Below are positions 18,575 through 26,781 of a DNA stretch of 64,000 nt, piece after piece. Position numbers and translations under genes: made by a program. Positions within the stretch are counted from its first letter, which is position 1. Each line of letters opens with the position of its first letter. Source of the DNA: Bianquea renquensis (lineage in GTDB: Bacteria; Bacillota; Clostridia; Lachnospirales; Bianqueaceae). The stretch spans positions 1-64,000 of the forward strand of contig NZ_JACRSQ010000008.1 of assembly GCF_014384895.1 (NCBI RefSeq). The letters run 5' to 3'. The notes under the pieces are model-generated. The model worked only from the letters and a program-made list of their open reading frames with translations, did not search any database and was not told the DNA's origin.

Positions 18575-19405
18575 TTAAGACGCCGATTTGTCCCGGCCGA
18601 GGATGAGGGCGAGGAAAAAACCGACGATGAACGTAATGACAGACACAATAACGGAAGGGACGTTGACGCCGCTGGCGTAGGTCGCAGGATCAGCCGCGAT
18701 GGAGTAGAGGGAGCCGATGATCAAACCGAGGATTGCAAAATATGTTACGGAATACGCCTTCTCCATGAGGATGGAGATGAGTTTGCTGATCAGGAGAACG
18801 CCGATGACAATTCCGATTCCTAGAGACAGCAGAAGCGGAATATTGAAAGTGTTAAGCGCCTTCAGGACAGAGGGGTAGATGCCAAGGAGGACAAGGACAA
18901 ACGATCCGCTGATCCCTGGAATTACCATGGCGGCAGCCGCTACGGCACCGGCGCCCAGAAAGATGGCTGCGTTTGTGACGGACATCTCCGCAAAGTTGGC
19001 AGAGGCCCCCGGGTCCTTCAACAGGGAAAAGAGGACCACCACGGCAAAGGCAATAACAGCAGGGATGATGTATGTGGGTTTAATTCCTTTGTAACTAGCC
19101 TTGCGGTAGATCAAGGGAATGCTTCCGGCAACTAGGCCGACAAAAAAATAATTCGTCGGAAAGGAATAGGTTTTGTAACAGAATTCGAGAAGGTGGCTAA
19201 GGGCCAATATGCCTACCACAGCCCCCAGTCCGATGGGTAGCAGGTATAGAAAACTTTTCTTAAAGTCGGTGAACAGAGAATTGATGGAGGAGATCAGACG
19301 GTCAAAGATCCCCAGGATGACCGCGATGGTTCCACCGCTCACACCAGGAATAATGTTTGCCACCCCGACAAAGATCCCCTTAATAAAATTGAGCAAAAAA
19401 TTCAT
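18575..19405 (-). CDS. popT: DUF368 membrane protein, probable undecaprenyl-phosphate translocase PopT
   Basis: 276-residue polytopic membrane protein (about 8-9 hydrophobic segments). It has the family's signature near the N-terminus, NIIPGVSGGTIAV, and a second copy VIPGISGSFVLVL in the middle, an internal duplication typical of re-entrant loop transporters. DUF368 proteins have been reported to return undecaprenyl phosphate across the membrane for cell-wall synthesis (PopT); that role is transferred by family. It is first in a probable two-gene minus-strand operon with the amidohydrolase. Confidence 0.85.
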   Translation of the reverse strand: MNFLLNFIKGIFVGVANIIPGVSGGTIAVILGIFDRLISSINSLFTDFKKSFLYLLPIGLGAVVGILALSHLLEFCYKTYSFPTNYFFVGLVAGSIPLIYRKASYKGIKPTYIIPAVIAFAVVVLFSLLKDPGASANFAEMSVTNAAIFLGAGAVAAAAMVIPGISGSFVLVLLGIYPSVLKALNTFNIPLLLSLGIGIVIGVLLISKLISILMEKAYSVTYFAILGLIIGSLYSIAADPATYASGVNVPSVIVSVITFIVGFFLALILGRDKSAS

Positions 19406-19453
19406 GAATCAGCCTCTTTTCTGTGTCAAAATAAATTTTAGTAATGCGCCATT

Positions 19454-19482
19454 ATCATATCACAGACAGGCTAAGATTTCAA
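19454..19482 (-). promoter_or_regulatory. Promoter for popT-amidohydrolase operon
   Basis: On the minus strand TTGAAA (complement of 19477-19482), 17-bp spacer, TATGAT (complement of 19454-19459). Start would be about 55 bases upstream of the popT ATG at 19405. Confidence 0.65.
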
Positions 19483-19560
19483 GAAAACCCAGAAAATTTC
19501 GGTCCAGGAGAATCTGCGATAAATTTGTATGAAAAAACAGCAAAAAACCTGAGAAAAAGC

Positions 19561-19589
19561 TTGATTTTTTTGCAAGACTATAGTATACT
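19561..19589 (+). promoter_or_regulatory. Sigma-A promoter for the S10-spc operon
   Basis: TTGATT (19561-19566), 17-bp spacer, TATACT (19584-19589). It is the only good promoter ahead of rpsJ and would drive a transcript of more than 12 kb. Confidence 0.8.
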
Positions 19590-19595
19590 GGTAAA

Positions 19596-19851
19596 TGTTG
19601 TGGCATTGATAGTGTAGATCCGGGAGGTTGCATCAGAATGCTATCCGAGATAGGTTCTGAGGGATTTCCGGGGAGCGAATGTCAAGTTCAAGAAACTGAC
19701 GGCAAGGTCACTGTACAATCTATCGAACGTTGTGGATATTCGAGTTTGCTTGTTTATAAGAATAGGACACACACGGGTAAGTGTACAGTCGCTAGTTTGT
19801 CGTACGACTCCCCCATATGGGAACATAGTGCGAAAAGGAGGCTGTTTTTTT
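19596..19851 (+). promoter_or_regulatory. Long rpsJ leader with probable RNA structure
   Basis: About 255 nt separate the predicted start site from rpsJ. ACTGTACA (19710-19717) is complementary to TGTACAGT (19782-19789), enclosing a large domain, and GTCGTACGAC (from about 19798) and CCCCATATGGG (from about 19811) are self-complementary. The leader also contains an open frame of 79 codons (19638-19877) with a GGGAGG upstream that runs over the rpsJ start, probably fortuitous. I cannot match it to a named leader. Confidence 0.45.
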
Positions 19852-20169
19852 ATGGCAAACCAAAAGATCAGAATTAGTTTAAAGGCATATGATCATCAGC
19901 TGATTGATCAGTCTGCTCAGAAGATTGTCGAGACGGCGAAGAGAACCGGGGCACAGGTCAGTGGACCGATTCCTATGCCGACACGCAAAGAGGTCGTGAC
20001 GATTCTCCGCGCGGTACACAAATACAAGGATTCCAGAGAGCAGTTTGAGCAGAGAACCCACAAGAGACTGATCGACATCCTGATGCCGACCAATAAGACG
20101 GTGGAAGCGCTGATGCGCCTTGATCTGCCTGCTGGCGTTGATATCAAAGTCGACGTTAAGAACAACTAA
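19852..20169 (+). CDS. rpsJ: 30S ribosomal protein S10
   Basis: 105 residues, standard length. S10 sits in the 30S head and, in many bacteria, binds NusB and NusG during antitermination. ATG 19852 follows AAAAGGAGG and gives MANQKIRISLKAYDHQLIDQSAQ; the frame is open upstream only because it crosses the leader. VSGPIPMPTRKEVVTILR is the conserved loop. First gene of the S10 cluster, but separated from rplC by an unusual 245-bp gap. Confidence 0.98.
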   Translation: MANQKIRISLKAYDHQLIDQSAQKIVETAKRTGAQVSGPIPMPTRKEVVTILRAVHKYKDSREQFEQRTHKRLIDILMPTNKTVEALMRLDLPAGVDIKVDVKNN

Positions 20170-20414
20170 GTCGCGATATAGGGCGGCTAAAATCGTATGC
20201 CGCGCCAAGGAGCAGTATAAACAAGCAAAAAGTAGAAGGTTATTCAAGTTGATATAAATCAACGCCCGGCATGAACAAGAGTCCGCTGCCGGGGGCGCCT
20301 GCTGATCGAGAATCCAGCGATAGGCGGCAGGCACTAATGACCTAGGATGACCCCCTAAACAAGCTTTCTGAGACGAAGGCAAGGGTCCGCTGTAGATTAT
20401 TAGGAGGTGTAGGT
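20170..20414 (+). promoter_or_regulatory. Structured 245-bp gap between rpsJ and rplC
   Basis: No protein-coding frame fits. Three local hairpins are visible: GTTGAT-ATAA-ATCAAC (20249-20264), CCCGGCA/TGCCGGG (20265-20271 with 20287-20293) and GCCTGC/GCAGGC (20297-20302 with 20327-20332, also extendable). The rest of the cluster is tightly packed, so this gap stands out as a candidate internal leader or processing site. Confidence 0.5.
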
Positions 20415-21047
20415 ATGAAGAAAGCCATCATGGCCAAAAAGATCGGAATGACGCAGATTTTCGATCAGGAAACTGGCGACATGATTCCGGTAACCGTATT
20501 GGAAGCCGGCCCCTGCGTGGTGACGCAGGTCAAGACTGTGGAACACGATGGATATAGCGCCATCCAGGTTGGATTTGGCGAAATCCGTGAGAAACTTGTC
20601 AATAAACCTTTGAAAGGGCATTTTGACAAAGCGGGAGTGGAATATAAGAGACATCTTGAAGAATTCCGCATCGACGGCGCGGAGGACTACGCGGTCGGAA
20701 GCGAGATCAAAGCGGATGTGTTTGAAGTTGGAGACAAGGTCGATGTGACAGGTATCTCCAAAGGTAAGGGATATCAAGGCGCGATCAAGCGCCATGGCTT
20801 CTCCAGAGGACCGATGGAACACGGTTCCAAGTATCACCGTCATGCTGGTTCCATGGGTGCTGCCACGTCCCCTGGGCGAGTTTTCAAAGGAAAGAAGCTG
20901 CCCGGACATATGGGCAATGTACAGATCACCGTTCAGAACCTGGAAATCGTGAGAGTGGATGCGGAGCAGAATTTGCTGTTGGTAAAGGGTTCTGTGCCGG
21001 GACCGAAGAAAGCTGTCATCACCATTTTTGACAGTGTGAAGGCGTAA
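20415..21047 (+). CDS. rplC: 50S ribosomal protein L3
   Basis: 210 residues. L3 is an early-assembly protein reaching the peptidyl transferase centre. MKKAIMAKKIGMTQIF is the usual start, TAGGAGGTG the ribosome binding site. The central loop RHGFSRGPMEHGSKYHRHAGSMG holds the conserved glutamine/histidine-rich tip region. In the window it follows the structured gap after rpsJ and precedes rplD by 24 bases. Confidence 0.98.
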   Translation: MKKAIMAKKIGMTQIFDQETGDMIPVTVLEAGPCVVTQVKTVEHDGYSAIQVGFGEIREKLVNKPLKGHFDKAGVEYKRHLEEFRIDGAEDYAVGSEIKADVFEVGDKVDVTGISKGKGYQGAIKRHGFSRGPMEHGSKYHRHAGSMGAATSPGRVFKGKKLPGHMGNVQITVQNLEIVRVDAEQNLLLVKGSVPGPKKAVITIFDSVKA

Positions 21048-21071
21048 GCTTGAAAGGAGGTAAAGAATCAC

Positions 21072-21692
21072 ATGGCGAAAGTAGCTTTATATAATATGGA
21101 CGGCAAAGAGTGCGGACAGATCGAACTGAAAGATGAGATCTTCAATGTGGAGGTCAACACTGTGGTCATGCACGAAGTTGTGGTAGCACATCTTGCGAAT
21201 CGCCGTCAGGGCACTCAGAGTGCAAAAACCCGCGCTGAAGTTCGGGGCGGTGGAAGAAAGCCGTACCGTCAGAAGGGAACGGGACGAGCTCGTCAGGGAA
21301 GTATCCGTTCTCCCCAGTGGGTCGGCGGCGGTGTCGTTTTCGCGCCCAAACCGAGAGATTATTCCAAGAAGGTCAACAAGAAGGTTCGCAGGATCGCCCT
21401 GAAGTCTGCCCTCACATCCAGAGTGCAGGAAGATAAGCTGATCGTTCTGGAAAACCTGAATCTTGAGGAGATCAAGACGAAGGCGATGGTGGGCGTGTTG
21501 AATAACTTCAACGTGGAGAAGGCATTGGTCGTTCTCGACGGGGACAATCAGAACGTTGTCCTTTCCGCCCGCAATATTCCCAATGTCAAGACGGTTCGCG
21601 CGGATATGCTGAACGTTTATGACATTCTGAAGTATGAGACCTTTGTCGCTACGAAGGACGCTGTAGCGAAGATTGAGGAGGTATACGCATAA
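21072..21692 (+). CDS. rplD: 50S ribosomal protein L4
   Basis: 206 residues. L4 lines the exit tunnel through its extended loop (about residues 45-95), seen here as NRRQGTQSAKTRAEVRGGG and the KPYRQKGTGRARQGSIRSPQWVGGG stretch. In enterobacteria L4 also represses the S10 operon; whether it does so here is unknown, but two leader-like regions lie upstream. Its TAA overlaps the rplW ATG by one base, indicating translational coupling. Confidence 0.98.
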   Translation: MAKVALYNMDGKECGQIELKDEIFNVEVNTVVMHEVVVAHLANRRQGTQSAKTRAEVRGGGRKPYRQKGTGRARQGSIRSPQWVGGGVVFAPKPRDYSKKVNKKVRRIALKSALTSRVQEDKLIVLENLNLEEIKTKAMVGVLNNFNVEKALVVLDGDNQNVVLSARNIPNVKTVRADMLNVYDILKYETFVATKDAVAKIEEVYA

Positions 21693-21991
21693 TGGCTGAT
21701 ATTAAATATTATGACGTATTGTTAAAGCCCGTGGTGACAGAAAAAAGTATGAGACTCATGGGTGAGAAGAAATATACGTTCCTAGTGCATCCGGAGGCGA
21801 ACAAGATCCAGATCCGCGAGGCGGTGGAAAAAATGTTCGAGGGCGCCAAGGTTGCGAAGGTGAACACCATGAATATTCAGGGAAAGAAGAGACGCAGAGG
21901 CATGACCGTTGGCCGGACAGCGAAGAAAAAGAAGGCCATCGTCACGCTGACGGAAGACAGCAAAGATATCGAATTCTTCGAGGGAATGTAA
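21692..21991 (+). CDS. rplW: 50S ribosomal protein L23
   Basis: 99 residues. L23 sits at the exit-tunnel rim and docks trigger factor and SRP. YYDVLLKPVVTEKSMRLM, YTFLVHPEANKIQIREAVE and the basic loop GKKRRRGMTVGRTAKKKKA match the family. The start overlaps the rplD stop. Confidence 0.97.
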   Translation: MADIKYYDVLLKPVVTEKSMRLMGEKKYTFLVHPEANKIQIREAVEKMFEGAKVAKVNTMNIQGKKRRRGMTVGRTAKKKKAIVTLTEDSKDIEFFEGM

Positions 21992-22024
21992 TCGATAGTT
22001 ATTTCTTGAAAAGGAGTGAATGGA

Positions 22025-22864
22025 ATGGCGATCAAAACCTACAAGCCATATACCCCTTCCAGACGAAACATGACCAGCTCTGCTTTTGACGAAGTGACCA
22101 AAAGCACGCCGGAAAAGTCTCTGGTTGTACGGGTTAAAAATAACGCGGGCCGCAATAACAATGGCAAGATCACAGTGCGTCACCGCGGCGGTGGAAGCAA
22201 GACCAAATATCGTATCATTGATTTCAAGAGAAATAAAGATGGAGTGCCTGCAAAAGTAGCGGGAATCGAGTACGATCCCAATCGCAGCGCTAACATCGCG
22301 CTCCTGCACTACGCAGACGGCGAGAAGCGGTATATTCTGGCGCCCCTTGGCCTGAAGGACGGGGACATTCTCATGAGCGGGGAGAATGCGGAGATTAAAG
22401 TCGGCAACTGCCTGCCGCTCAAGAATATTCCGGTGGGCTCCAACATTCACAATATTGAGCTGGTTCCGGGCAAAGGTGGACAGATGGTTCGCTCCGCTGG
22501 AAATGTTGCGCAGCTCATGGCCAAGGAAGGGAAATATGCGACGCTTCGTCTTCCCTCCGGCGAGATGAGACTGGTTCCCATCAACTGCCGCGCCACCATC
22601 GGCCAGGTCGGAAACGCAGATCATGAACTGATTAAGATCGGTAAAGCAGGCCGCAAGCGCCATATGGGCATTCGCCCGACAGTCCGCGGTTCGGTTATGA
22701 ACCCCAACGACCATCCTCATGGCGGTGGTGAGGGGCGTTCCCCCATCGGCCGTCCGAGTCCCATGACCCCGTGGGGCAAGCCAGCTCTCGGGTATAAGAC
22801 TCGCAACAAGAAGAAGAAGTCCAACAAATATATTGTGCGCAGCCGCGCGATGAACAAGAAATAA
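22025..22864 (+). CDS. rplB: 50S ribosomal protein L2
   Basis: 279 residues, one of the most conserved large-subunit proteins, needed for subunit joining and peptidyl transfer. ATG 22025 follows AAAAGGAGTGAATGG and gives MAIKTYKPYTPSRR; an in-frame GTG at 22016 lies inside the ribosome binding site and is rejected. The essential C-terminal histidine region is intact (NPNDHPHGGGEGRSPIGRPSP). Ends 14 bases before rpsS. Confidence 0.98.
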   Translation: MAIKTYKPYTPSRRNMTSSAFDEVTKSTPEKSLVVRVKNNAGRNNNGKITVRHRGGGSKTKYRIIDFKRNKDGVPAKVAGIEYDPNRSANIALLHYADGEKRYILAPLGLKDGDILMSGENAEIKVGNCLPLKNIPVGSNIHNIELVPGKGGQMVRSAGNVAQLMAKEGKYATLRLPSGEMRLVPINCRATIGQVGNADHELIKIGKAGRKRHMGIRPTVRGSVMNPNDHPHGGGEGRSPIGRPSPMTPWGKPALGYKTRNKKKKSNKYIVRSRAMNKK

Positions 22865-22878
22865 AGGAGGAAAGACCT

Positions 22879-23160
22879 ATGGCGCGTTCTTTAAAGAAAG
22901 GTCCCTTCGCGGACGACCATCTGCTGAAGAAAATCGATGCGTATAATGCGTCTGGAGATAAACAGGTCATCAAGACCTGGTCCCGCAGATCCACTATTTT
23001 CCCGAGTTTTGTCGGACACACCATTGCGGTTCACGATGGAAGAAAACATGTCCCGGTGTATGTGACGGAGGACATGGTAGGACACAAACTTGGAGAGTTC
23101 GTCTTGACAAGAACTTACCGTGGACACGGCAAAGATGAAAAGAAAGGCAAAGTACGTTAA
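22879..23160 (+). CDS. rpsS: 30S ribosomal protein S19
   Basis: 93 residues. Contacts S13 and the A-site finger in the 30S head. MARSLKKGPFADDHLLKKID, RRSTIFPSFVGHTIAVHDGRKHVPV and GHKLGEFVLTRTYRGH are textbook S19 motifs. AAAGGAGGAAAG precedes the ATG. Confidence 0.98.
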   Translation: MARSLKKGPFADDHLLKKIDAYNASGDKQVIKTWSRRSTIFPSFVGHTIAVHDGRKHVPVYVTEDMVGHKLGEFVLTRTYRGHGKDEKKGKVR

Positions 23161-23190
23161 TCCAAGTACTCTTGAAAGGAGGATCCCAAC

Positions 23191-23592
23191 ATGGCAAAAG
23201 GTCATAGAAGTCAGATTAAGAGAGAGCGCAATGCGCAGAAGGATCTGAGGCCGAGAGCAAAAGTATCCTACGCTAGAATCTCACCCTCCAAAGCGAAGAT
23301 CGTTTTGGATACCATAAAAGGCAAAGATATTCGTCTTGCCTCCGCAATACTGGCGGCGACTCCGAGAGAAGGCGCCCGCATCATCGAGAAGGTGCTGGAC
23401 TCCGCTGTAGCCAACGCAGAGTATGCATCGGCTGAGCGTGATATGGATATCGACGTTTCCAAACTCTACGTGCAGGAAGCGTACGCCAATCAGGGCTCTG
23501 TCATGAAGAGAATTCGCCCTCGCGCACAGGGTCGTGCCGATCGAATCCTTAAGAAGACAAGTCATATCACGATTATTCTGAATGAGAGATAA
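23191..23592 (+). CDS. rplV: 50S ribosomal protein L22
   Basis: 133 residues. L22 lines the exit tunnel with a long beta-hairpin near the macrolide site; the hairpin region (about residues 95-125, VMKRIRPRAQGRADRILKKTSH) is intact with no insertion. The N-terminus has a lysine/arginine-rich extension of about 20 residues before the core VSYARISPSKAKIVLDTIKG. AAAGGAGG lies upstream. Confidence 0.97.
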   Translation: MAKGHRSQIKRERNAQKDLRPRAKVSYARISPSKAKIVLDTIKGKDIRLASAILAATPREGARIIEKVLDSAVANAEYASAERDMDIDVSKLYVQEAYANQGSVMKRIRPRAQGRADRILKKTSHITIILNER

Positions 23593-23603
23593 GGAGGAAG
23601 CCC

Positions 23604-24263
23604 ATGGGACAGAAAGTAAATCCCCACGGCCTTAGGGTCGGCATCATCAAAGACTGGGGCGCAAAATGGTACGCCGACGATAAACAGTTCGGCGATCTGT
23701 TGGTGGAAGACAATAAAATTCGCAAATATCTGAAAGATAAGTTGTATGCGTCGGGCATCTCCAAGATTGATATCGAGAGAGCCTCCAACCGCATCAAGGT
23801 TACAATCTACACTGCGAAACCCGGTATTGTAATCGGTAAGGGCGGAGCCGCCATCGAGACGTTGAAGGCAGAAGTTCAGGCGCTGACAGAATACAAAGTG
23901 GCGCTGAATATTATGGAGATCAAACGCCCGGAGCGCGATGCACAGCTGACAGCTGAGAATATCGCACAGCAGTTGGAAAATCGTATCTCCTTCCGCCGTG
24001 CCATGAAGCAAGCCATGGGCCGTACCATGAAGGCCGGCGCAAAGGGAATCAAGACCATGGTGGCAGGCCGTGTTGGCGGAGCCGAGATCGCGAGGACAGA
24101 GTCCTACAGTGAGGGAAATATCCCGTTGCAGACCCTTCGCGCGGACATCGATTATGGATTCGCTGAAGCAAATACCGCCTATGGAAAGATCGGCGTGAAA
24201 GTATGGATCAATAATGGAGAGATTCTTCCTGTGAAAGAAAATAAGGAAGGGAGCGAGCAATAA
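23604..24263 (+). CDS. rpsC: 30S ribosomal protein S3
   Basis: 219 residues. S3 forms part of the mRNA entry channel and helicase. MGQKVNPHGLRVGIIKDW is the family start; the KH domain GKGGAAIETL lies near residues 75-85. RRAMKQAMGRTMKAGAKGIK is the conserved C-terminal domain segment. Its TAA shares its last base with the next ATG. Confidence 0.98.
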   Translation: MGQKVNPHGLRVGIIKDWGAKWYADDKQFGDLLVEDNKIRKYLKDKLYASGISKIDIERASNRIKVTIYTAKPGIVIGKGGAAIETLKAEVQALTEYKVALNIMEIKRPERDAQLTAENIAQQLENRISFRRAMKQAMGRTMKAGAKGIKTMVAGRVGGAEIARTESYSEGNIPLQTLRADIDYGFAEANTAYGKIGVKVWINNGEILPVKENKEGSEQ

Positions 24264-24703
24264 TGTTAATGCCCAAAAGAGTGAAATATCGTAAGCAATT
24301 CCGCGGCACCATGTCCGGAAAAGCGCTCCGTGGCAACCGTATCAATTACGGAGACTACGGTTTGATCTCCCTTGAGCCAGCCTGGATTACCTCGAATCAG
24401 ATCGAGGCAGCCCGTGTTGCCATGACCCGTTATATCAAGCGTGGCGGTCAGGTGTGGATCAAGATTTTCCCCGATAAGCCTGTGACAGCGAAGCCGGCGG
24501 AGACTCGAATGGGTTCCGGTAAAGGCTCTCCGGAATACTGGGTGGCGGTCGTAAAGCCAGGCCGTGTTATGTTTGAAATCGCCGGTGTGACCGAGGATAT
24601 AGCAAAAGAAGCGCTTCGCCTTGCCATGCATAAACTTCCTGTCAAGTGTCGGATTGCCTCTCGTGCAGAATTGGATGCGGAGCTGGATGCTGCCGAGCAA
24701 TGA
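24263..24703 (+). CDS. rplP: 50S ribosomal protein L16
   Basis: 146 residues. Positions A-site tRNA in the large subunit. MLMPKRVKYRKQFRG and the GSGKGSPEYWVAVVKPG segment are typical. The one-base overlap with rpsC (TAATG) suggests coupled translation. Two in-frame ATGs (24263, 24269) exist; the first is usual for Firmicutes. Confidence 0.97.
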   Translation: MLMPKRVKYRKQFRGTMSGKALRGNRINYGDYGLISLEPAWITSNQIEAARVAMTRYIKRGGQVWIKIFPDKPVTAKPAETRMGSGKGSPEYWVAVVKPGRVMFEIAGVTEDIAKEALRLAMHKLPVKCRIASRAELDAELDAAEQ

Positions 24704-24736
24704 TGCCGGACAAATGGATGAGGATGGTGAATAGAG

Positions 24737-24940
24737 TTGAAGAAAACTAATTATTTAGACGAATTGAGAGCAAAAAATACGGAGCAATTGGAAATGGAAT
24801 TGGTTTCCGCAAAGAAAGAGCTTTTCAATCTCCGTTTTCAGAATGCCACCAATCAGTTAAATAACACGGCCCGGATCAAGGAAGTCAGAAAGAATATCGC
24901 CAGGATCCAGACCGTACTTACGCAGAAGGCTGCGCAGTAG
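24737..24940 (+). CDS. rpmC: 50S ribosomal protein L29
   Basis: 67 residues, two-helix protein at the tunnel exit. TTG 24737 is the only start giving the full family N-terminus (KKTNYLDELRAKNTEQLEMELV); GAGGATGG lies upstream. FNLRFQNATNQLNNTARIKEVRKNIARIQTVL is the signature second helix region. Confidence 0.95.
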   Translation: MKKTNYLDELRAKNTEQLEMELVSAKKELFNLRFQNATNQLNNTARIKEVRKNIARIQTVLTQKAAQ

Positions 24941-24960
24941 GCGGAAAAGGAGGAAGTATC

Positions 24961-25218
24961 GTGGAAGAAAGAAATATGAGAAAAACCATGGTTGGCGTTG
25001 TTTCCAGCGATAAGATGGACAAGACGATTGTTGTATCCGTTGTGGATAACGTCAAGCATCCTGTATATAAGAAGATCGTCAAGAAGACCTACAAATTGAA
25101 GGCCCATGATGAGAAGAATGAGTGCCGCATCGGAGACCGTGTCCGCGTTATGGAGACTAGACCTCTGTCCAAGGACAAAAGATGGCGGTTGGTCGAGATC
25201 GTAGAAAAAGCGAAATAA
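24961..25218 (+). CDS. rpsQ: 30S ribosomal protein S17
   Basis: 85 residues, primary 16S rRNA-binding protein of the body. GTG 24961 follows AAAAGGAGGAAG. GVVSSDKMDKTIVVSVV, KHPVYKKIVKKTYKLKAHDE and CRIGDRVRVMETRPLSKDKRWRLV, split over the chain, match S17. Confidence 0.97.
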   Translation: MEERNMRKTMVGVVSSDKMDKTIVVSVVDNVKHPVYKKIVKKTYKLKAHDEKNECRIGDRVRVMETRPLSKDKRWRLVEIVEKAK

Positions 25219-25232
25219 GGAGGTAGTCAGCC

Positions 25233-25601
25233 ATGATACAGCAGGAAAGTAGGCTGAAAGTTGCAGATAATACCGGTGCAAGGGAACTGCTCTGCATTCG
25301 GGTTCTGGGAGGCTCTACCCGCAGGTATGCATCCGTTGGTGATGTGATCATCGCTTCGGTCAAAGATGCAACACCAGGCGGCGTTGTAAAGAAAGGCGAT
25401 GTGGTTCGCGCCGTTGTTGTACGGACAAAGAGACCTGTTCGCCGTAAAAATGGTTCCTATATCAGGTTTGATGAAAATGCAGCCGTTATCATTAAAGAAG
25501 ACCAAAACCCCAGAGGAACCCGTATTTTTGGCCCAGTCGCCAGAGAGCTTCGCGAGAAGAAGTTCATGAGAATTCTATCTCTGGCCCCGGAAGTACTCTA
25601 A
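25233..25601 (+). CDS. rplN: 50S ribosomal protein L14
   Basis: 122 residues, exactly typical. Intersubunit-bridge protein and target of the silencing factor RsfS. MIQQESRLKVADNTGARELLC and FDENAAVIIKEDQNPRGTRIFGPVARELR (split motif) are conserved. AAGGAGGTAG precedes the ATG. Confidence 0.98.
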   Translation: MIQQESRLKVADNTGARELLCIRVLGGSTRRYASVGDVIIASVKDATPGGVVKKGDVVRAVVVRTKRPVRRKNGSYIRFDENAAVIIKEDQNPRGTRIFGPVARELREKKFMRILSLAPEVL

Positions 25602-25616
25602 TAGGAGGTGCCGCAA

Positions 25617-25952
25617 GTGTCGAAATTGAAGATTAAGAAGGGCGATACCGTCCGCGTAATCGCCGGCAAAGATAAAGGAAAAGAAGGAAAAATCCTCGTT
25701 GTGGATAGAAAGACGGACCGCGTTATCGTAGAGGGCGTCAATATGGCTACAAAGCATGTAAAACCCCGCGGAGGAGTCCAGCAGGGGGGAATCGTTCACC
25801 AGGAAGCTCCTATTCATGTGTCCAACGTGATGTACCTGCATGAGGGCAAACCCACCAGGCTGGGAATCAAGTCTGAGGTCAAAGTTGTCGACGGCAAAGA
25901 AGTGACGGTTCGGTCCAGATTCGTGAAATCCACAGGCGACGTGATTGACTAA
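25617..25952 (+). CDS. rplX: 50S ribosomal protein L24
   Basis: 111 residues, KOW-domain assembly initiator at the tunnel exit. GTG 25617 is chosen since TAGGAGGTG (25602-25610) lies just upstream; an in-frame GTG at 25608 is part of that box. KLKIKKGDTVRVIAGKDKGKEG is the KOW motif; GGVQQGGIVHQEAPIHVSNV follows. Confidence 0.96.
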   Translation: MSKLKIKKGDTVRVIAGKDKGKEGKILVVDRKTDRVIVEGVNMATKHVKPRGGVQQGGIVHQEAPIHVSNVMYLHEGKPTRLGIKSEVKVVDGKEVTVRSRFVKSTGDVID

Positions 25953-25984
25953 AGACGGAAGAGCCTTAAAAGGAGGTAAATATA

Positions 25985-26524
25985 GTGAGCAGAATGAAAG
26001 ACTTCTATCTAAGCGAAGTAGTTCCAGCGATGATCAAGAAATTCCAATATAAGAATCCTATGGAAGTGCCGAAGCTTGAAAAGATTGTAATCAACATGGG
26101 CGTGGGGGAGGCAAGAGAAAATCCCAAGGCTCTGGAGAGTGCCGTATCCGATATGACGATCATCTCCGGACAGAAACCCATCATCACCAAGGCAAAAAAG
26201 TCCATTGCGAACTTCAAACTTCGTGAGGGAATGCCCATTGGCTGTAAAGTCACCCTTCGCGGACCCAAGATGTACGATTTTGCGGACCGCCTGATCAGCC
26301 TGGCGCTGCCCCGTGTCCGCGATTTCCGCGGAGTGAACGCCAACGCCTTCGATGGCAGGGGAAATTACGCTCTTGGAATCAAGGAGCAGCTGATCTTTCC
26401 GGAAATCTCCTATGACAAGATTGATAAGGTCAGAGGAATGGATGTTATCTTTGTAACCACCGCCAAAACAGACGAAGAGGCGAGAGAACTGCTGACCCTT
26501 CTGGGAATGCCCTTCGCGAAGTAA
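25985..26524 (+). CDS. rplE: 50S ribosomal protein L5
   Basis: 179 residues, central-protuberance protein binding 5S rRNA. GTG 25985 follows AAAAGGAGGTAAA. KIVINMGVGEARENPK, QKPIITKAKKSIANFKLREG and RDFRGVNANAFDGRGNY are the conserved stretches. Confidence 0.98.
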   Translation: MSRMKDFYLSEVVPAMIKKFQYKNPMEVPKLEKIVINMGVGEARENPKALESAVSDMTIISGQKPIITKAKKSIANFKLREGMPIGCKVTLRGPKMYDFADRLISLALPRVRDFRGVNANAFDGRGNYALGIKEQLIFPEISYDKIDKVRGMDVIFVTTAKTDEEARELLTLLGMPFAK

Positions 26525-26549
26525 TCAGCATAAGTTAGGGAGGTTAATA

Positions 26550-26744
26550 ATGGCTAAGAAATCCATGAAAATAAAGCAGCAGCGCCAGAATGCAAAGCCG
26601 AAATTCTCCACACGGGCTTATACTCGCTGCAAGATCTGCGGACGCCCTCATTCTGTCCTTAGGAAATACGGAATCTGCCGTATCTGCTTCCGGGAATTAG
26701 CATATAAAGGCGAAATCCCAGGTGTAAAGAAAGCCAGCTGGTAA
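26550..26744 (+). CDS. rpsN: 30S ribosomal protein S14, zinc-binding type
   Basis: 64 residues, the short type-Z form (about 61 residues) with two CxxC pairs (Cys27/Cys30, Cys43/Cys46: RCKICGRPHS and GICRICFRE). The C-terminal GEIPGVKKASW is standard. As for L33 and S4 in this window, the zinc form is encoded in the main cluster. GGGAGGTTAATA precedes the ATG. Confidence 0.97.
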   Translation: MAKKSMKIKQQRQNAKPKFSTRAYTRCKICGRPHSVLRKYGICRICFRELAYKGEIPGVKKASW

Positions 26745-26781
26745 GGCCTGGCGTCGAATGTAAAAAAAGGAGGTCAATCCA

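Noticed and set aside
19638..19877. 79-codon frame ahead of rpsJ as a real gene
   Set aside because: No recognisable protein, overlaps rpsJ, and lies in a probable structured leader; kept only as a note there.
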